This document shows positions 1 through 9,652 of a DNA stretch of 64,000 nucleotides, in pieces. The stretch is taken from assembly GCF_900460245.1 (NCBI RefSeq), contig NZ_UHIP01000001.1:1922001-1986000 (forward strand). The letters run 5' to 3'. The notes below the pieces were generated by a model. It was not told where the DNA came from, made no database searches, and worked only from the letters and a program-made list of their open reading frames with translations. Source of the DNA: Vibrio fluvialis (GTDB lineage: Bacteria > Pseudomonadota > Gammaproteobacteria > Enterobacterales > Vibrionaceae). Made by a program: the position numbers and the translations under genes. How positions within the stretch are numbered: position 1 is the first letter of the stretch; each line of letters begins with the position of its first letter.

Positions 1-31
1 GGCCAAGCAACGCGATGATACTTTTTTTCAT
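1..31 (-). CDS. Start of a lipoprotein-like gene, probably lpoB (partial)
   Basis: Only the first ten codons are present (MKKSIIALLG), reading out of the window on the minus strand. They look like the start of a signal peptide. The gene lies 29 bp downstream of a ycfL-like gene, and in enterobacteria and vibrios ycfL is followed by lpoB, the outer-membrane lipoprotein activator of penicillin-binding protein PBP1b. The identity therefore rests on gene order, not on its own sequence. Confidence 0.4.
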   Translation of the reverse strand, partial: MKKSIIALLG

Positions 32-60
32 TCTGAATCCTCTAAACTAACTCGATGAGA

Positions 61-450
61 TTAATCATTTGATGCACGGATTTGTACGCGGAATTGAGTG
101 CCATTCGGGTTTACCGACACTTCCGACAGCGATACTGTCTCTTCCCCACGTATAATAATTTGTTTCCAAGGTCCCGGTTGCGTGTTCACTTCCAGTCCTT
201 CATTGTCGTACCAATAAAAACGGTACTGCAAATGTTGGTCACCGCTGTATTGACTCAACAGACGAACGACACCGCGGGTGTGGCCATCGAACGCACTAGT
301 GGCGATATCTTCAACGCTCAGACGGCCCGCCAAAACGTTATCGCCTATCAGCACTCGCTGTGTGCTGCCATCAACTCGCAAGCCAGCGCTGTTGTCAGCA
401 CATCCCATCAGCGCTAACGCAGACAATAAACAGATTAACCATTTTTTCAT
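61..450 (-). CDS. YcfL family lipoprotein (DUF1425)
   Basis: A 129-residue protein with a lipoprotein signal: basic start MKKW, a hydrophobic stretch and a lipobox LMGC, so Cys17 should become the lipidated N-terminus. The rest is a small beta-rich domain containing the YRFYWYDNEG stretch and ending in FRVQIRASND, as expected for DUF1425/YcfL. Its function is unknown; the family sits beside lpoB and hinT. Its start codon overlaps the stop of the upstream COG3014-like gene at position 450, which suggests translational coupling in a hinT - COG3014 - ycfL - lpoB operon. Confidence 0.85.
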   Translation of the reverse strand: MKKWLICLLSALALMGCADNSAGLRVDGSTQRVLIGDNVLAGRLSVEDIATSAFDGHTRGVVRLLSQYSGDQHLQYRFYWYDNEGLEVNTQPGPWKQIIIRGEETVSLSEVSVNPNGTQFRVQIRASND

Positions 451-1841
451 TACAATCTTCCCAGTTGTTTATGCCATACGGTGGCATGATTTCCCTGACG
501 CGACAGCCACACCAATGTTGTCCCGCGTTGCGGTACAGTAAAGGTGTAATTTTGACCATCCACCTGTAAGTTTTGTTGACCAGCATCGACCACGGAACTA
601 GAGGCATTCACAGCTTCAGGTAACGTCAACCAACTGCGCGTATCGGGTTGCTCCGTTAACGTATTCAACACGTTAAAAATCAAGTTGCCAACATCGTCAC
701 CTTTGGTCGCTTCTTTGCGCAACTGATCTTTTGCCACCACTCGTAACGCCTGACGTATAACCATTGCCGGCATTCGTTCTCGCAGATCGCGTTGCGCCAT
801 CAAATCCACATCCGTCAGGCGATCACTGTGCAACTCCGTATCATTGAGACGCAGAGGTGCAAACCGCGGCGTTGTTTGCTTGGGATAGTAAGGCAACGCC
901 AAAGAATACAACGCGGTATTCCCTCTGCTGTCAAAAAGCGGTAAAGATAACCGCCAACTCTCCAAAGCCTGCACAATACCTTGTTCGTCAATCACGATAA
1001 CCCGCCCCTGCTGATCGTTTAGGGACTCATTCTGACCGTAACGCGTGGTGAGCTGCGTCAGGTCTTCGTTCATGCCAAGACGCTGTGCGACGCGAATCGT
1101 ACCATCGATCACAGCACGGTTTTCCGGAGCCACCGCCAACGCGCGTCGATAATCAACATACGCGCTGTTCAAGTCATTCGAGGCTTCGTAAAGCAGTGCT
1201 GAAAGATAAAGCAGGTAACCGTTTTGCACCGCTTGCAGTGTCTGCCCGGCATCCGGATATCTGGCCAGAACACTGCCCAGATTCGGAGTGACGCCTTTTG
1301 ACTGCATTTCCCGCTGCGCTTGCTCAAGTTCCGCTTCACGAGACTTTCTTGCCTGCTCTTGCACCTGATTTGCCCGGCGCATTTCCACCAACGCCCCTTC
1401 TAAACTATTGTTTTGAAGATAGTTCAAACCAAGATAAAGATGCAAAAAACCAAGTTCATAGTCTGCTGGCTGATAGTCATTGAGGTTATCGTTTACTGCC
1501 AATGAACCCACGCTGGTTGCCGTCGAGCTGAGAGAAATAACCGCTTGATCCTGCTGGCGACGAATCGCCGTATCCGACAACTCAAGTGCGGATTGGCTTT
1601 CAGCGTATTGGCGATTTAGAAAATAGACGCGGCCTTTTTCCAGATTGTCCAGAATGTCTCCGGCAACGTAATCAGAAAACTCTTCGGTGGCTTGTTGATA
1701 ATCGCCCGCTTTAACCGATTGGTATAAGTCAGAATTCTGAGCACTGTAATGGCTAAAAAGATTACCAGCCGTGAAGTTTGCACAGGCGCTAAGCCACACA
1801 CAGGTAAGCGAAATGGTCAGGTGTCGTAAGTTAAACTTCAC
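450..1841 (-). CDS. COG3014-like lipoprotein of the lpoB-hinT cluster
   Basis: A 463-residue protein. I choose the GTG start at 1841: it is preceded by GGAG at a six-base spacing, and it puts a proper lipoprotein signal at the N-terminus (FNLRHLTISL, then lipobox LSAC). The longer open frame to 1901 would bury that signal. The middle part is helical with TPR-like stretches (for example LHLYLGLNYLQ and YVDYRRALAV); the C-terminal part is beta-rich. The family is conserved in vibrios between ycfL and hinT and has no assigned function. Its place next to lpoB hints at a role in the envelope, which is inference only. Confidence 0.8.
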   Translation of the reverse strand: MKFNLRHLTISLTCVWLSACANFTAGNLFSHYSAQNSDLYQSVKAGDYQQATEEFSDYVAGDILDNLEKGRVYFLNRQYAESQSALELSDTAIRRQQDQAVISLSSTATSVGSLAVNDNLNDYQPADYELGFLHLYLGLNYLQNNSLEGALVEMRRANQVQEQARKSREAELEQAQREMQSKGVTPNLGSVLARYPDAGQTLQAVQNGYLLYLSALLYEASNDLNSAYVDYRRALAVAPENRAVIDGTIRVAQRLGMNEDLTQLTTRYGQNESLNDQQGRVIVIDEQGIVQALESWRLSLPLFDSRGNTALYSLALPYYPKQTTPRFAPLRLNDTELHSDRLTDVDLMAQRDLRERMPAMVIRQALRVVAKDQLRKEATKGDDVGNLIFNVLNTLTEQPDTRSWLTLPEAVNASSSVVDAGQQNLQVDGQNYTFTVPQRGTTLVWLSRQGNHATVWHKQLGRL

Positions 1842-1905
1842 TACAAACTCCGCTTGAGCATCAATAGAAGCGTCTGACCCGGGCAACGCCGGGCCAGACA
1901 AACGG

Positions 1906-2256
1906 TTAACTCATCAACAGAGGGCCTAGCGGACGGCCGCCCACCAGATGCATGTGGATATGGTAAACCTCTTGGCCGCCGTGTGAATTGCAGTTCACTA
2001 ACAAACGGTAGCCATCTTCAGCAATACCTTCCTGCTCAGCGATTTTCTTCGCCACGGTAAACATGCGGCCTAAAGCAAGTTCGTCTGCTTCTTGCACGTC
2101 ATTTACGGTCGGAATCAGTTTGTTCGGAATGATCAGGACATGGCTTGGCGCACGTGGGTTAATATCACGAAATGCCGTTACCAGGTCATCTTGATACAGA
2201 ATGTCAGCGGGAATTTCTTTGCGAATGATTTTACTAAAAATGGTTTCTTCAGACAT
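1906..2256 (-). CDS. hinT: HIT family purine nucleoside phosphoramidase HinT
   Basis: A 116-residue histidine-triad protein that hydrolyses adenosine phosphoramidates in the cytoplasm. The HIT motif HIHMH is at residues 99-103 and is followed by LVGGRPLGP, as in HinT. Start ATG 2256 has GGAGAG four bases upstream; a second in-frame ATG at 2268 would overlap this ribosome-binding site, so the shorter form is preferred. It is first in the minus-strand run towards ycfL and lpoB. A roughly 250-bp region separates it from the divergent chemoreceptor gene and must hold both promoters. Confidence 0.95.
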   Translation of the reverse strand: MSEETIFSKIIRKEIPADILYQDDLVTAFRDINPRAPSHVLIIPNKLIPTVNDVQEADELALGRMFTVAKKIAEQEGIAEDGYRLLVNCNSHGGQEVYHIHMHLVGGRPLGPLLMS

Positions 2257-2511
2257 GAAGCTCTCCATCAGAGGTATTTTGAAATGTCATTGTTTGAGTG
2301 AGTATGCGACAAGGCGTATTAAAGCTCAATAAAAAACACCGTTCACTTAACAGAAACAAAGTTTGGCGGCAGATAAAAAATGTTTTTGCAGTGTCCGTCA
2401 TAAAATGCGCTTCTCACGCTCAATACAATAATGATTATTTTGTTAATTTTTTAAGACAAATTTGTCATTACTATTTTTATAAGAATTTTGAGTGTATCAA
2501 GGGAGAGATTT

Positions 2512-4503
2512 ATGCAAGGTTCAGTGATCAGGCGTATGTACGCCGGCTTTGCGCTGATAATCATCATGTTCGCCGTGACGGTGGCCATCATGATGGGAGG
2601 TATGAGCCAAATTCATTCCAATTTTGAAGGGGTATCCAAAACCGCTTTACCACTAGTTTCACTGTCTAATAAAACCAGTGTTCAACTGCTCTCTGCAGAC
2701 AAATCTTTCAAAGACTTTTTGACCACGCAGAATGTCGACCGTATGAACGTAATGCGCGGTGAATTCGCTCAGGCGAAAGATGATTTCAGCGCCGTATTGA
2801 GTCAACTGGCAGCGGCGAGCGTCTCACATCCTGATTTGCAAGAGCGTATTGACGCTCTTAAGCAGTTGGAAAGTCGCTATTTTAACGAAGCCAATGAAGC
2901 GATGAACAACTATCAGGCGATGTTCGACGCTCAGGCAAAAGTACAAAAATCCACGCGCGAATTTCAACGTCTGCATTTTGAACTCAATGTGGGTATGAAG
3001 AGTTTTGTTGATGACCAAAGTAGCATCTCCGTCAAAGTCATGGCCAAAAGCTATTTCATCAAGCTGAAGGACGCCGAAGTGATTACCTCGGATGCCCTGG
3101 CTAGCTCAGACGTGGATTTTGTTGAAAAGGCCGTGGCTAAGAACAAGAAAGCGGTTACTCATCTCAATTACGCCTATCGCGGTCTTGCCACGCAACTCCC
3201 TGAGTTAAAAGAAACCTTCGATGAACCCGTACAGAAGTTCACTCAAGATATCGGCCAGAAAGGCGGCGTACTGGATCAACACAACGAATACCTCAAAGCG
3301 CGTGCCGCGTTGTATGACAACATCGCGAACTTAGCGACCGAAGTTGACAATGCGATGAAGATCCTCGATTCGTTCAACCAAACAGCGACGCAAGATCTGG
3401 ATAACTCACTTGCTGAAGCTGGCAACGTTTATCAACAAGGCGTGTACAAGGCGATCGGAATCGGACTGGTGGTCGTGCTGCTGGCCGCGGGTATTGGCTA
3501 TCACATCGCGCACAGCGTCCGTTCACCATTGAAACGTATTCTTACTACACTGGAAAGCCTGACGCAGGGCGATATGACCCAGCGAATTGAAATCACTCAT
3601 AACAATGAGTTTTCTCGCCTCAGCGGTCACATCAACTCACTGGCGGATAACCTGCACGATATTTTGCTCAAACTCAATCAAGCCTCAGATGATCTGACCT
3701 CAACAGCCAATCAGAACCAATCGACCTCACAAGGCGCGCAATCGCAATTGAACAGCCAACGCGAACAAACCGCTAACGTGGCGACCGCCATGACTGAAAT
3801 GGCCCATTCTGTTCAGGAAGTGGCGCACAGTGCGCAAAACTCGTTGGAAATGGTACAACAGGTGGAAACGGCTTCGGAGTCTGGCCGCCATATCATGAGT
3901 AACAACATTACCACCATCAACCAACTGGAAACTCGCCTGAATGATTCTGTAGAAGCTGTGGGGCAACTGCGTAAAATGAGCAGTCAAATCGGTTCGATTC
4001 TGGATGTTATTCGCAACATCGCAGAACAAACCAATCTGCTGGCACTCAACGCAGCGATTGAGGCGGCACGTGCTGGCGAGCAGGGCCGAGGCTTTGCCGT
4101 GGTTGCTGATGAAGTGCGCGTGCTGGCTCAGCGTACCACCGAATCAACGTCCGAGATTGAAACCATGATCAGCAATCTGCAGACCAGTTCAACGTCAGCC
4201 AGTAAAGTGATTGAAAGTTGTATGCAAGATATGGAGCAGTCGGTGGAGCAAGCTTCTCACGCCAACAGTGCGATGGAAGAGATTCAGGCATTGATCATCG
4301 AGATCAGCCAAATGAGTACTCACATTTCTCAGGCGGCAGCGGAGCAAAGTGAAACCACAACAGCGATTGCTCGCAGCATTGAAGACATCAACCATATTGC
4401 CGATGAAAGCTATCAGGCGATGAGCGAAATTGCCCAAACCAGTGCCAATCTGACTCAGTTAGCCAGTCAGCAGAGCCACCTGGTGCATCGCTTCAAATTG
4501 TAA
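2512..4503 (+). CDS. Methyl-accepting chemotaxis protein
   Basis: A 663-residue chemoreceptor. Start ATG 2512 follows AGGGAGA, whereas the longer frame from 2488 has no comparable site. A first membrane segment (about residues 10-30) is followed by a roughly 280-residue, largely helical periplasmic domain, a second segment ([16 protein letters not shown]), a HAMP domain and a cytoplasmic signalling domain. The conserved hairpin tip is plain ([20 protein letters not shown], then [12 protein letters not shown]). It should bind the CheW/CheA array and report on an unknown ligand. It is transcribed alone and ends at a terminator. Confidence 0.95.
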   Translation: MQGSVIRRMYAGFALIIIMFAVTVAIMMGGMSQIHSNFEGVSKTALPLVSLSNKTSVQLLSADKSFKDFLTTQNVDRMNVMRGEFAQAKDDFSAVLSQLAAASVSHPDLQERIDALKQLESRYFNEANEAMNNYQAMFDAQAKVQKSTREFQRLHFELNVGMKSFVDDQSSISVKVMAKSYFIKLKDAEVITSDALASSDVDFVEKAVAKNKKAVTHLNYAYRGLATQLPELKETFDEPVQKFTQDIGQKGGVLDQHNEYLKARAALYDNIANLATEVDNAMKILDSFNQTATQDLDNSLAEAGNVYQQGVYKAIGIGLVVVLLAAGIGYHIAHSVRSPLKRILTTLESLTQGDMTQRIEITHNNEFSRLSGHINSLADNLHDILLKLNQASDDLTSTANQNQSTSQGAQSQLNSQREQTANVATAMTEMAHSVQEVAHSAQNSLEMVQQVETASESGRHIMSNNITTINQLETRLNDSVEAVGQLRKMSSQIGSILDVIRNIAEQTNLLALNAAIEAARAGEQGRGFAVVADEVRVLAQRTTESTSEIETMISNLQTSSTSASKVIESCMQDMEQSVEQASHANSAMEEIQALIIEISQMSTHISQAAAEQSETTTAIARSIEDINHIADESYQAMSEIAQTSANLTQLASQQSHLVHRFKL

Positions 4504-4557
4504 AACCGCAACCAAACAGCCGCTTGCTTTGTTAGGGCGGCGTAAAATCTTGACTCA

Positions 4558-4591
4558 GGGTGACTTTTCTAAGCGGTCACCCTTGTTTTTT
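4558..4591 (+). terminator. Intrinsic terminator after the chemoreceptor gene
   Basis: GGGTGAC and GTCACCC form a stem (4558-4564 with 4576-4582), followed by TTGTTTTTT. Confidence 0.75.
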
Positions 4592-4679
4592 GTGCGCTGC
4601 GTCGTTATATGGATACTATGGCTTGCAACGCTCTTCTCAAATATCCCAATTTTTCGCAAGCCAAACATGAGGATAACGT

Positions 4680-5840
4680 ATGGCCGTTCATGTTGGCATC
4701 ATAGATCAGGATCCGGTTCGTCTGATCACTCCGCTACTGGATAATCGAACCGTCAGTCGACACATTGTGTTTATCGGTGACCGTTCACAAGAATCAATGT
4801 ATGTTCGTTTGCATACGGTTCTCAATCAGCGTGATATCACTTCTGAGTTTTTCGAGATTCCTGCGGGTTCAAACATCGCCGACATCAAAACCTCGATTCG
4901 CGAACTGGCTGAAGACCTCAAACAACGCAATCTCGACGTCAAACTAAACGCCAGCTGCGGTCTGCGCCACCGTTTGCTGTCGGTCTATGAAGTATTCCGC
5001 ACATATCACTGGCCGATTTTTGTCGTTGAGCCGAACAGTGATCGCCTGTGCTGGTTGTATCCGGATGGCAATAAAGATACTCAGGTTCAGGACCGCATCA
5101 CCATTTCCGATTATCTGACCATTTTCGGCGCACGTGGCGAGTTCAGTGAGCAAAATCTGCCACCGCAACTGGATCAAAAGCTTTACGAATTGGGCGAACG
5201 CTGGGCAAGCAACGCTCTGGAGTTGGGCCCTGGTCTGGCGACACTGAACTATCTGGCAACCACTTGTCGTAAAGAACAGCGCCTGGATGTTGAGTTGTCC
5301 GACAAACAGCAAGGCTACCGCGAACTCAATCTACTCCTGAGTGATTTAGTGGAAGCTGACATCGCCACTTACGACAAAGGGATTCTCACGTTTGCTAATG
5401 AAGACGCGCGACGCTTCTCAAACGGTGAATGGTTAGAAACCTTGGTTCACAGCACCGTTCGTCAGATCCAGGACGATATGCCAACCATTCAAGACCGCTC
5501 GCTTAACGTGCAGGTTTATCGCCAACTGGGCGATCGTGAAGTGCGCAACGAGTTGGATGTTGCTTCGGTGGTGAACAATAAGCTTCACATCATTGAATGT
5601 AAAACTAAAGGCATGCGCGACGACGGCGATGATACGCTGTATAAACTGGAGTCATTGCGTGACTTATTGGGTGGGTTACAAGCCCGTGCCATGCTGGTGA
5701 GCTTCCGTCCGTTGCGTCACAACGACATTACTCGCGCCGAAGATCTCGGTTTAGCGCTCATCGGTCCGGATGAGCTCAAAGACTTGAAAACTCATCTTAA
5801 AAACTGGTTTGCCGCTGCCGGGGGTAGCGAAGAAATCTAA
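4680..5840 (+). CDS. Card1-like (DUF1887) CARF-domain endonuclease, no CRISPR locus nearby
   Basis: A 386-residue protein. Residues 1 to about 145 form a Rossmann-like CARF domain (VGIIDQDPVR, IVFIGDR). The middle looks like a winged helix (about 165-245), and residues 255-386 are a PD-(D/E)XK nuclease with E291-L-D293 and E306-C-K308. Start ATG 4680 has GAGG at good spacing. In CRISPR type III systems such proteins cut nucleic acid when the CARF domain binds cyclic oligoadenylate. The family signature in the CARF is normally of the N-x-T-G-G-T-K type; here the position reads N90-ASCGLRHR, which I recall also in the V. cholerae ortholog VC1899 (structure 1XMX). No cas gene or array is present, so the ligand and role are unknown. 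Confidence 0.9.
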   Translation: MAVHVGIIDQDPVRLITPLLDNRTVSRHIVFIGDRSQESMYVRLHTVLNQRDITSEFFEIPAGSNIADIKTSIRELAEDLKQRNLDVKLNASCGLRHRLLSVYEVFRTYHWPIFVVEPNSDRLCWLYPDGNKDTQVQDRITISDYLTIFGARGEFSEQNLPPQLDQKLYELGERWASNALELGPGLATLNYLATTCRKEQRLDVELSDKQQGYRELNLLLSDLVEADIATYDKGILTFANEDARRFSNGEWLETLVHSTVRQIQDDMPTIQDRSLNVQVYRQLGDREVRNELDVASVVNNKLHIIECKTKGMRDDGDDTLYKLESLRDLLGGLQARAMLVSFRPLRHNDITRAEDLGLALIGPDELKDLKTHLKNWFAAAGGSEEI

Positions 5841-5846
5841 TCCATT

Positions 5847-5873
5847 AAAAAAGCCCGTTGAGCGGGCTTTTTT
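5847..5873. terminator. Bidirectional intrinsic terminator between the Card1-like gene and fadR
   Basis: GCCCG - TTGAG - CGGGC stem with A6 on the left and T6 on the right. It serves the plus-strand nuclease gene and the convergent fadR. Confidence 0.85.
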
Positions 5874-5894
5874 ATTTAATCAGTGATGGCTCGC

Positions 5895-6734
5895 TTAGCA
5901 GTCATCTTCTGTAAAGTTCGATGGCAGCGTGGTCTTCATCTGGTTCCAGATATGCGCACTCGCAATACCGTACTGACGAATAATACCCGGCAACTGTTCA
6001 CGATCGCCAGTTGAACATACATCCAACAATTCACGATAGAATTTCATCGCCAATTGGCGTGCTTCCGGGTTCGAGAAGTAGTAGCTACCAACGCGATCAT
6101 ACAGCTTTCTCAGACCATTAAAGATTAGACCGTAAATCTGGTTGCCCGAATGGAACGCAAGACGTTGGAACAACATGTAATCGTAGAAATTAAACGTTTT
6201 CGCCAGTAACAGCTCCTGACGTTTCGCTTCATCTTTCTCACCATCGTCTTTCACCTGCTGCAGAATTTTCTCTGCATAAGGGGAAGAGGCGATAAATGCG
6301 TCCCACGACTCAGCGTTCAACAACGACTCACACGAATCAATCACATTGGATATGGTGCGCTCACTGCTTTCTTTGTTTACCTTAAACGCATAACGCATAA
6401 AGATAGGACTGATGTTGGTACGCGCGGCCAGAAGATCCTCGACGATACTGGTTGCGTTTTCTGCATCCAGCGTCATTAGAGTATCCAAAATATGTAAACC
6501 GGAGGTTTCCATAAACTGGTTCACTTTGGTTGGCTTACCATGTTGAATGGTTAACCATCCATCACGAGCTAAACGCTGTAAAACTTCGCGAAGCGTTGTA
6601 CGTGTTACACCAATCAGTTCGGAGAGCTCTCGCTCGGCAGGCAGAATGGAACCCGGAGGGAATCGACCATTCCAAATGCTTTCAATAATGTATTTCTCTG
6701 CAAAACCTGCTGGGCTTTTTGCCTTGATGACCAT
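5895..6734 (-). CDS. fadR: Fatty acid metabolism regulator FadR
   Basis: A 279-residue GntR-family regulator, starting [16 protein letters not shown] at ATG 6734; the frame runs open to 6776, but the homologous start is internal. The N-terminal winged helix ([19 protein letters not shown]) binds DNA and the C-terminal helical domain binds long-chain acyl-CoA, which releases it. It represses fad genes and activates unsaturated fatty acid synthesis. At 279 residues it is about 40 longer than the enteric protein, the known vibrio insertion in the ligand domain (here around residues 135-180). It is divergent from nhaB across a long intergenic region. Confidence 0.97.
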   Translation of the reverse strand: MVIKAKSPAGFAEKYIIESIWNGRFPPGSILPAERELSELIGVTRTTLREVLQRLARDGWLTIQHGKPTKVNQFMETSGLHILDTLMTLDAENATSIVEDLLAARTNISPIFMRYAFKVNKESSERTISNVIDSCESLLNAESWDAFIASSPYAEKILQQVKDDGEKDEAKRQELLLAKTFNFYDYMLFQRLAFHSGNQIYGLIFNGLRKLYDRVGSYYFSNPEARQLAMKFYRELLDVCSTGDREQLPGIIRQYGIASAHIWNQMKTTLPSNFTEDDC

Positions 6735-7115
6735 TAAGTACTTTTCCAGTTTTCTATTTTTTGGGTCGAATGGCACTCATCATACCACTAGTTTTCATCC
6801 AGCGGAAACAAACCATTGGGAAACTGGTAACAACCACTCAGTTAGAGTTATAGCTCTATTTTTGTTCTATCTTTTTGTTATTCAGAAATTTTATTGTGAA
6901 ATAAACGTTTCAATGTGTTTCAAAATATTTCTTAATTAACCTTTCTTAGACCATTAATTTCCATTTAAAGAGATATTGCTCACATTATTATTTTTATATT
7001 CTTCAAAATTAACTTACCAATAAGAGGTATTTTTCAACACTAAACTTATATTTACTCCAATCTGCTGACATCCTCCCCTTGTGAATGAAATTTTTATAAC
7101 TTTTGTGCTATGCTA
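6735..7115. other. AT-rich intergenic region upstream of fadR and of the nhaB leader
   Basis: No coding sequence is supported here. The region is very AT-rich and should hold the fadR promoter (near 6740-6900). A possible extended -10 for nhaB (TGCTATGCT, 7106-7114) lies at the right end. No perfect operator was recognised. Confidence 0.5.
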
Positions 7116-7310
7116 GCGCCACTTTGATCGCGTTTCTCTACGAAAGTGCAGTGAGCCATTTATCAACAGATGGTTTGATATTGACTAAATTACGTCTCAC
7201 TGTATTGTGGCGTTCAAAGTACAGAGTGCTTATTTTCCTCAGGGAGTGACTTAGTAAGTCGGTCGGATAGCTTCCACTTATTGATTTACTAAGCCATTGT
7301 TAAAAAAGAA
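7116..7310 (+). promoter_or_regulatory. Long structured 5' leader of nhaB, candidate cis-regulatory RNA
   Basis: The stretch between a TATGCT -10-like box (7109-7114) and the nhaB start contains nested complementary segments. ACTTTGA (7121-7127) can pair with TCAAAGT (7214-7220), CAGTGAG (7149-7155) with CTCACTG (7196-7202), and CTTAGTAA (7250-7257) with TTACTAAG (7286-7293). CACTTT (7120-7125) can alternatively pair with AAAGTG (7143-7148), giving two competing folds. The arrangement resembles a riboswitch or other leader control. I do not recognise it as a named class. Confidence 0.45.
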
Positions 7311-7402
7311 ATTTGCATAGACTTACGTCTGATTATATTGAATTGATTCAAAAACAGGCACATAACTTAAGTCTATTCATCACTAAAGTGAGAGTGATCA
7401 CC

Positions 7403-8995
7403 ATGCCGATGTCGCTTGGAAGCGCATTTATCAAAAACTTCTTAGGTAAAGCGCCAGATTGGTACAAAGTTGCCATTATTGCCTTCCTTATTATCAACCC
7501 AATTGTTTTCTTTTTAATTAATCCGTTTGTTGCGGGCTGGCTATTAGTCATTGAATTTATTTTCACTCTGGCTATGGCATTGAAATGCTATCCGTTACAA
7601 CCTGGTGGATTATTAGCTATTGAAGCTATCGCAATTGGCATGACCAGCCCAGCACAGGTAAAACATGAATTAGTCGCAAATATCGAAGTATTATTACTTT
7701 TGGTATTTATGGTGGCTGGCATTTACTTCATGAAGCATTTGCTGCTGTACATTTTTACCAAAATTTTACTTGGCATTCGCTCGAAGCCTCTGCTTTCTGT
7801 CGCATTCTGCGTCGCGGCGGCATTTTTGTCTGCGTTCCTGGATGCGTTAACCGTGATTGCGGTCATCATCAGTGTCGCTGTCGGTTTCTATTCGATCTAC
7901 CACAAAGTGGCTTCAGGGCAGTCATTCCATTCAGCCCATGACCACACACAAGATGAACACATTCCAGAGCTGACACGCGATGACTTAGAAAACTACCGTT
8001 CTTTCCTGCGGTCGCTGCTGATGCATGCTGGTGTCGGCACAGCTTTGGGCGGCGTGACCACTATGGTAGGCGAACCACAAAACCTGATCATTGCCGATCA
8101 GGCGGGCTGGTTCTTTGGGGAATTCTTGGTGCGCATGTCACCAGTAACACTACCCGTCTTCCTTTGCGGTATTCTGACCTGTGTTCTGGTTGAGAAACTG
8201 AAAGTATTCGGATACGGCTCAGAGCTGCCACCGAATGTGCGCCAGATTCTTATCGATTTTGATACTGAAGAACGTAAGACCCGTACCAACCAAGATGTAG
8301 CAAAACTCTGGATTCAGGGCGCTATCGCAATCTGGCTGATTGCTGGATTAGCATTGCACTTGGCGGCAGTGGGTCTGATTGGTCTCTCGGTTATCATTCT
8401 CGCGACGGCCTTTACGGGTGTGATTGAAGAGCATTCACTAGGGAAAGCGTTTGAAGAGGCGCTGCCGTTTACCGCTCTTTTGGCTGTGTTCTTCTCCATC
8501 GTTGCAGTCATTATTGATCAGGAGTTGTTCAAACCTATCATCGATGCCGTTCTGCACATCGAAGACAACGAAACTCAGTTGGCTCTTTTCTATGTCGCGA
8601 ATGGCCTGCTGTCTATGGTGTCAGACAACGTATTCGTAGGCACGGTGTATATCAACGAAGTGAAAACCGCCATGATGGAAGGTATCATCACTCGTGACCA
8701 ATTTGACTTGCTTGCTGTGGCCATTAACACCGGGACAAACCTGCCTTCAGTCGCGACACCGAACGGCCAAGCTGCTTTCCTATTCCTGCTGACATCGGCT
8801 CTGGCTCCATTGATTCGTCTCTCCTATGGACGCATGGTAGTGATGGCTCTACCGTACACTGTAGTGCTGACGCTGGTTGGTTTAGTCGGCATCATTTTCT
8901 TCGTCGATCCTATGACCAGCTATTTCTACGACATGGGCTGGATTAGTCATCACAGCGTTCCAACAATGGAGAGCGTTGTGTCGAGCGGTCACTAA
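7403..8995 (+). CDS. nhaB: Na+/H+ antiporter NhaB
   Basis: A 530-residue inner-membrane antiporter that exports sodium in exchange for protons, used for sodium and pH homeostasis. About twelve hydrophobic segments are visible, with the conserved stretches [18 protein letters not shown] and [19 protein letters not shown] and the ending region [20 protein letters not shown]. The open frame extends 30 codons upstream, but family proteins start at MPMSLGSAF, which fits ATG 7403 with GAGAGTG upstream. A leader of nearly 300 nt with conserved-looking stems precedes it. The terminator lies at 9031. Confidence 0.97.
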   Translation: MPMSLGSAFIKNFLGKAPDWYKVAIIAFLIINPIVFFLINPFVAGWLLVIEFIFTLAMALKCYPLQPGGLLAIEAIAIGMTSPAQVKHELVANIEVLLLLVFMVAGIYFMKHLLLYIFTKILLGIRSKPLLSVAFCVAAAFLSAFLDALTVIAVIISVAVGFYSIYHKVASGQSFHSAHDHTQDEHIPELTRDDLENYRSFLRSLLMHAGVGTALGGVTTMVGEPQNLIIADQAGWFFGEFLVRMSPVTLPVFLCGILTCVLVEKLKVFGYGSELPPNVRQILIDFDTEERKTRTNQDVAKLWIQGAIAIWLIAGLALHLAAVGLIGLSVIILATAFTGVIEEHSLGKAFEEALPFTALLAVFFSIVAVIIDQELFKPIIDAVLHIEDNETQLALFYVANGLLSMVSDNVFVGTVYINEVKTAMMEGIITRDQFDLLAVAINTGTNLPSVATPNGQAAFLFLLTSALAPLIRLSYGRMVVMALPYTVVLTLVGLVGIIFFVDPMTSYFYDMGWISHHSVPTMESVVSSGH

Positions 8996-9030
8996 AAATG
9001 TATTGAATAGGAAACTATTCCGAGATAAAA

Positions 9031-9057
9031 AGCTCTGAGTTATCAGAGCTTTTTTTA
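9031..9057 (+). terminator. Intrinsic terminator after nhaB
   Basis: AGCTCTGA - GTTA - TCAGAGCT stem followed by seven further T residues. Confidence 0.9.
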
Positions 9058-9080
9058 TTTGAACAAGTAAGGACTGTTAC

Positions 9081-9602
9081 GTGAACTTTTTATCCGGCTT
9101 GAAATCTTTTTCACAGTCTCGTCTATCCTGGGGACTACTATTCGCCTTCATCATTTTCTTTGAAGCCTGCGCATTATTTTTTCAGCACGTCATGATACTT
9201 GCTCCATGCGTGATGTGTATTTATGAACGTATCGCGATGCTGGGAATTGGCGGTGCCGCAGTGATCGGTCTTATCGCTCCCCAAAACCCTCTATTTCGCT
9301 GGATTGGTCTTATCGCTTGGGGCGGCAGTGCTTACAAGGGGTTGACTCTGGCCATGCAGCATGTGGATTACCAATTTAACCCTTCACCGTTTGCGACTTG
9401 TGACCTGTTTGTTATGTTGCCAAGTTGGGCACCGTTGAATCAATGGTTTCCATGGATGTTCGAAGCTTACGGCGACTGCAGTAAAGTCGTTTGGCAATTC
9501 CTGTCTCTCTCCATGCCCCAATGGCTGGTCATTATCTTTGCTGCTAATCTCGTTGCTCTGGCAGTGATCATTTTAGCTCAGTTTGCTAAGTCAAAACGTT
9601 GA
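9081..9602 (+). CDS. dsbB: Disulfide bond formation protein DsbB
   Basis: A 173-residue inner-membrane quinone reductase that reoxidises the periplasmic thiol oxidase DsbA. Four membrane segments are visible. The first periplasmic loop carries C43-V-M-C46 and the second carries C107 and C133, the two redox pairs of the family. The start is GTG 9081 with AAGGA eight bases upstream. It follows the nhaB terminator by only about 25 bp, as in other vibrios, so it is likely transcribed from its own weak promoter or by read-through. Confidence 0.96.
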   Translation: MNFLSGLKSFSQSRLSWGLLFAFIIFFEACALFFQHVMILAPCVMCIYERIAMLGIGGAAVIGLIAPQNPLFRWIGLIAWGGSAYKGLTLAMQHVDYQFNPSPFATCDLFVMLPSWAPLNQWFPWMFEAYGDCSKVVWQFLSLSMPQWLVIIFAANLVALAVIILAQFAKSKR

Positions 9603-9614
9603 TATTTTGGCTAT

Positions 9615-9642
9615 AAAAAAGGCGCCCTTTTGGCGCCTTTTT
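9615..9642. terminator. Bidirectional terminator between dsbB and ftsK
   Basis: A 22-bp near-perfect palindrome, AAAAAGGCGCC - CTTTT - GGCGCCTTTTT, between convergent genes. Confidence 0.92.
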
Positions 9643-9652
9643 CATTTGTCGT

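Noticed and set aside
4529..4744. 71-codon frame between the chemoreceptor and Card1-like genes
   Set aside because: It runs through the terminator and the ribosome-binding site of the next gene; no coding features.
4680..5840. CRISPR-Cas locus around the CARF nuclease
   Set aside because: No direct-repeat array and no cas gene could be found on either side; neighbours are a chemoreceptor and fadR.
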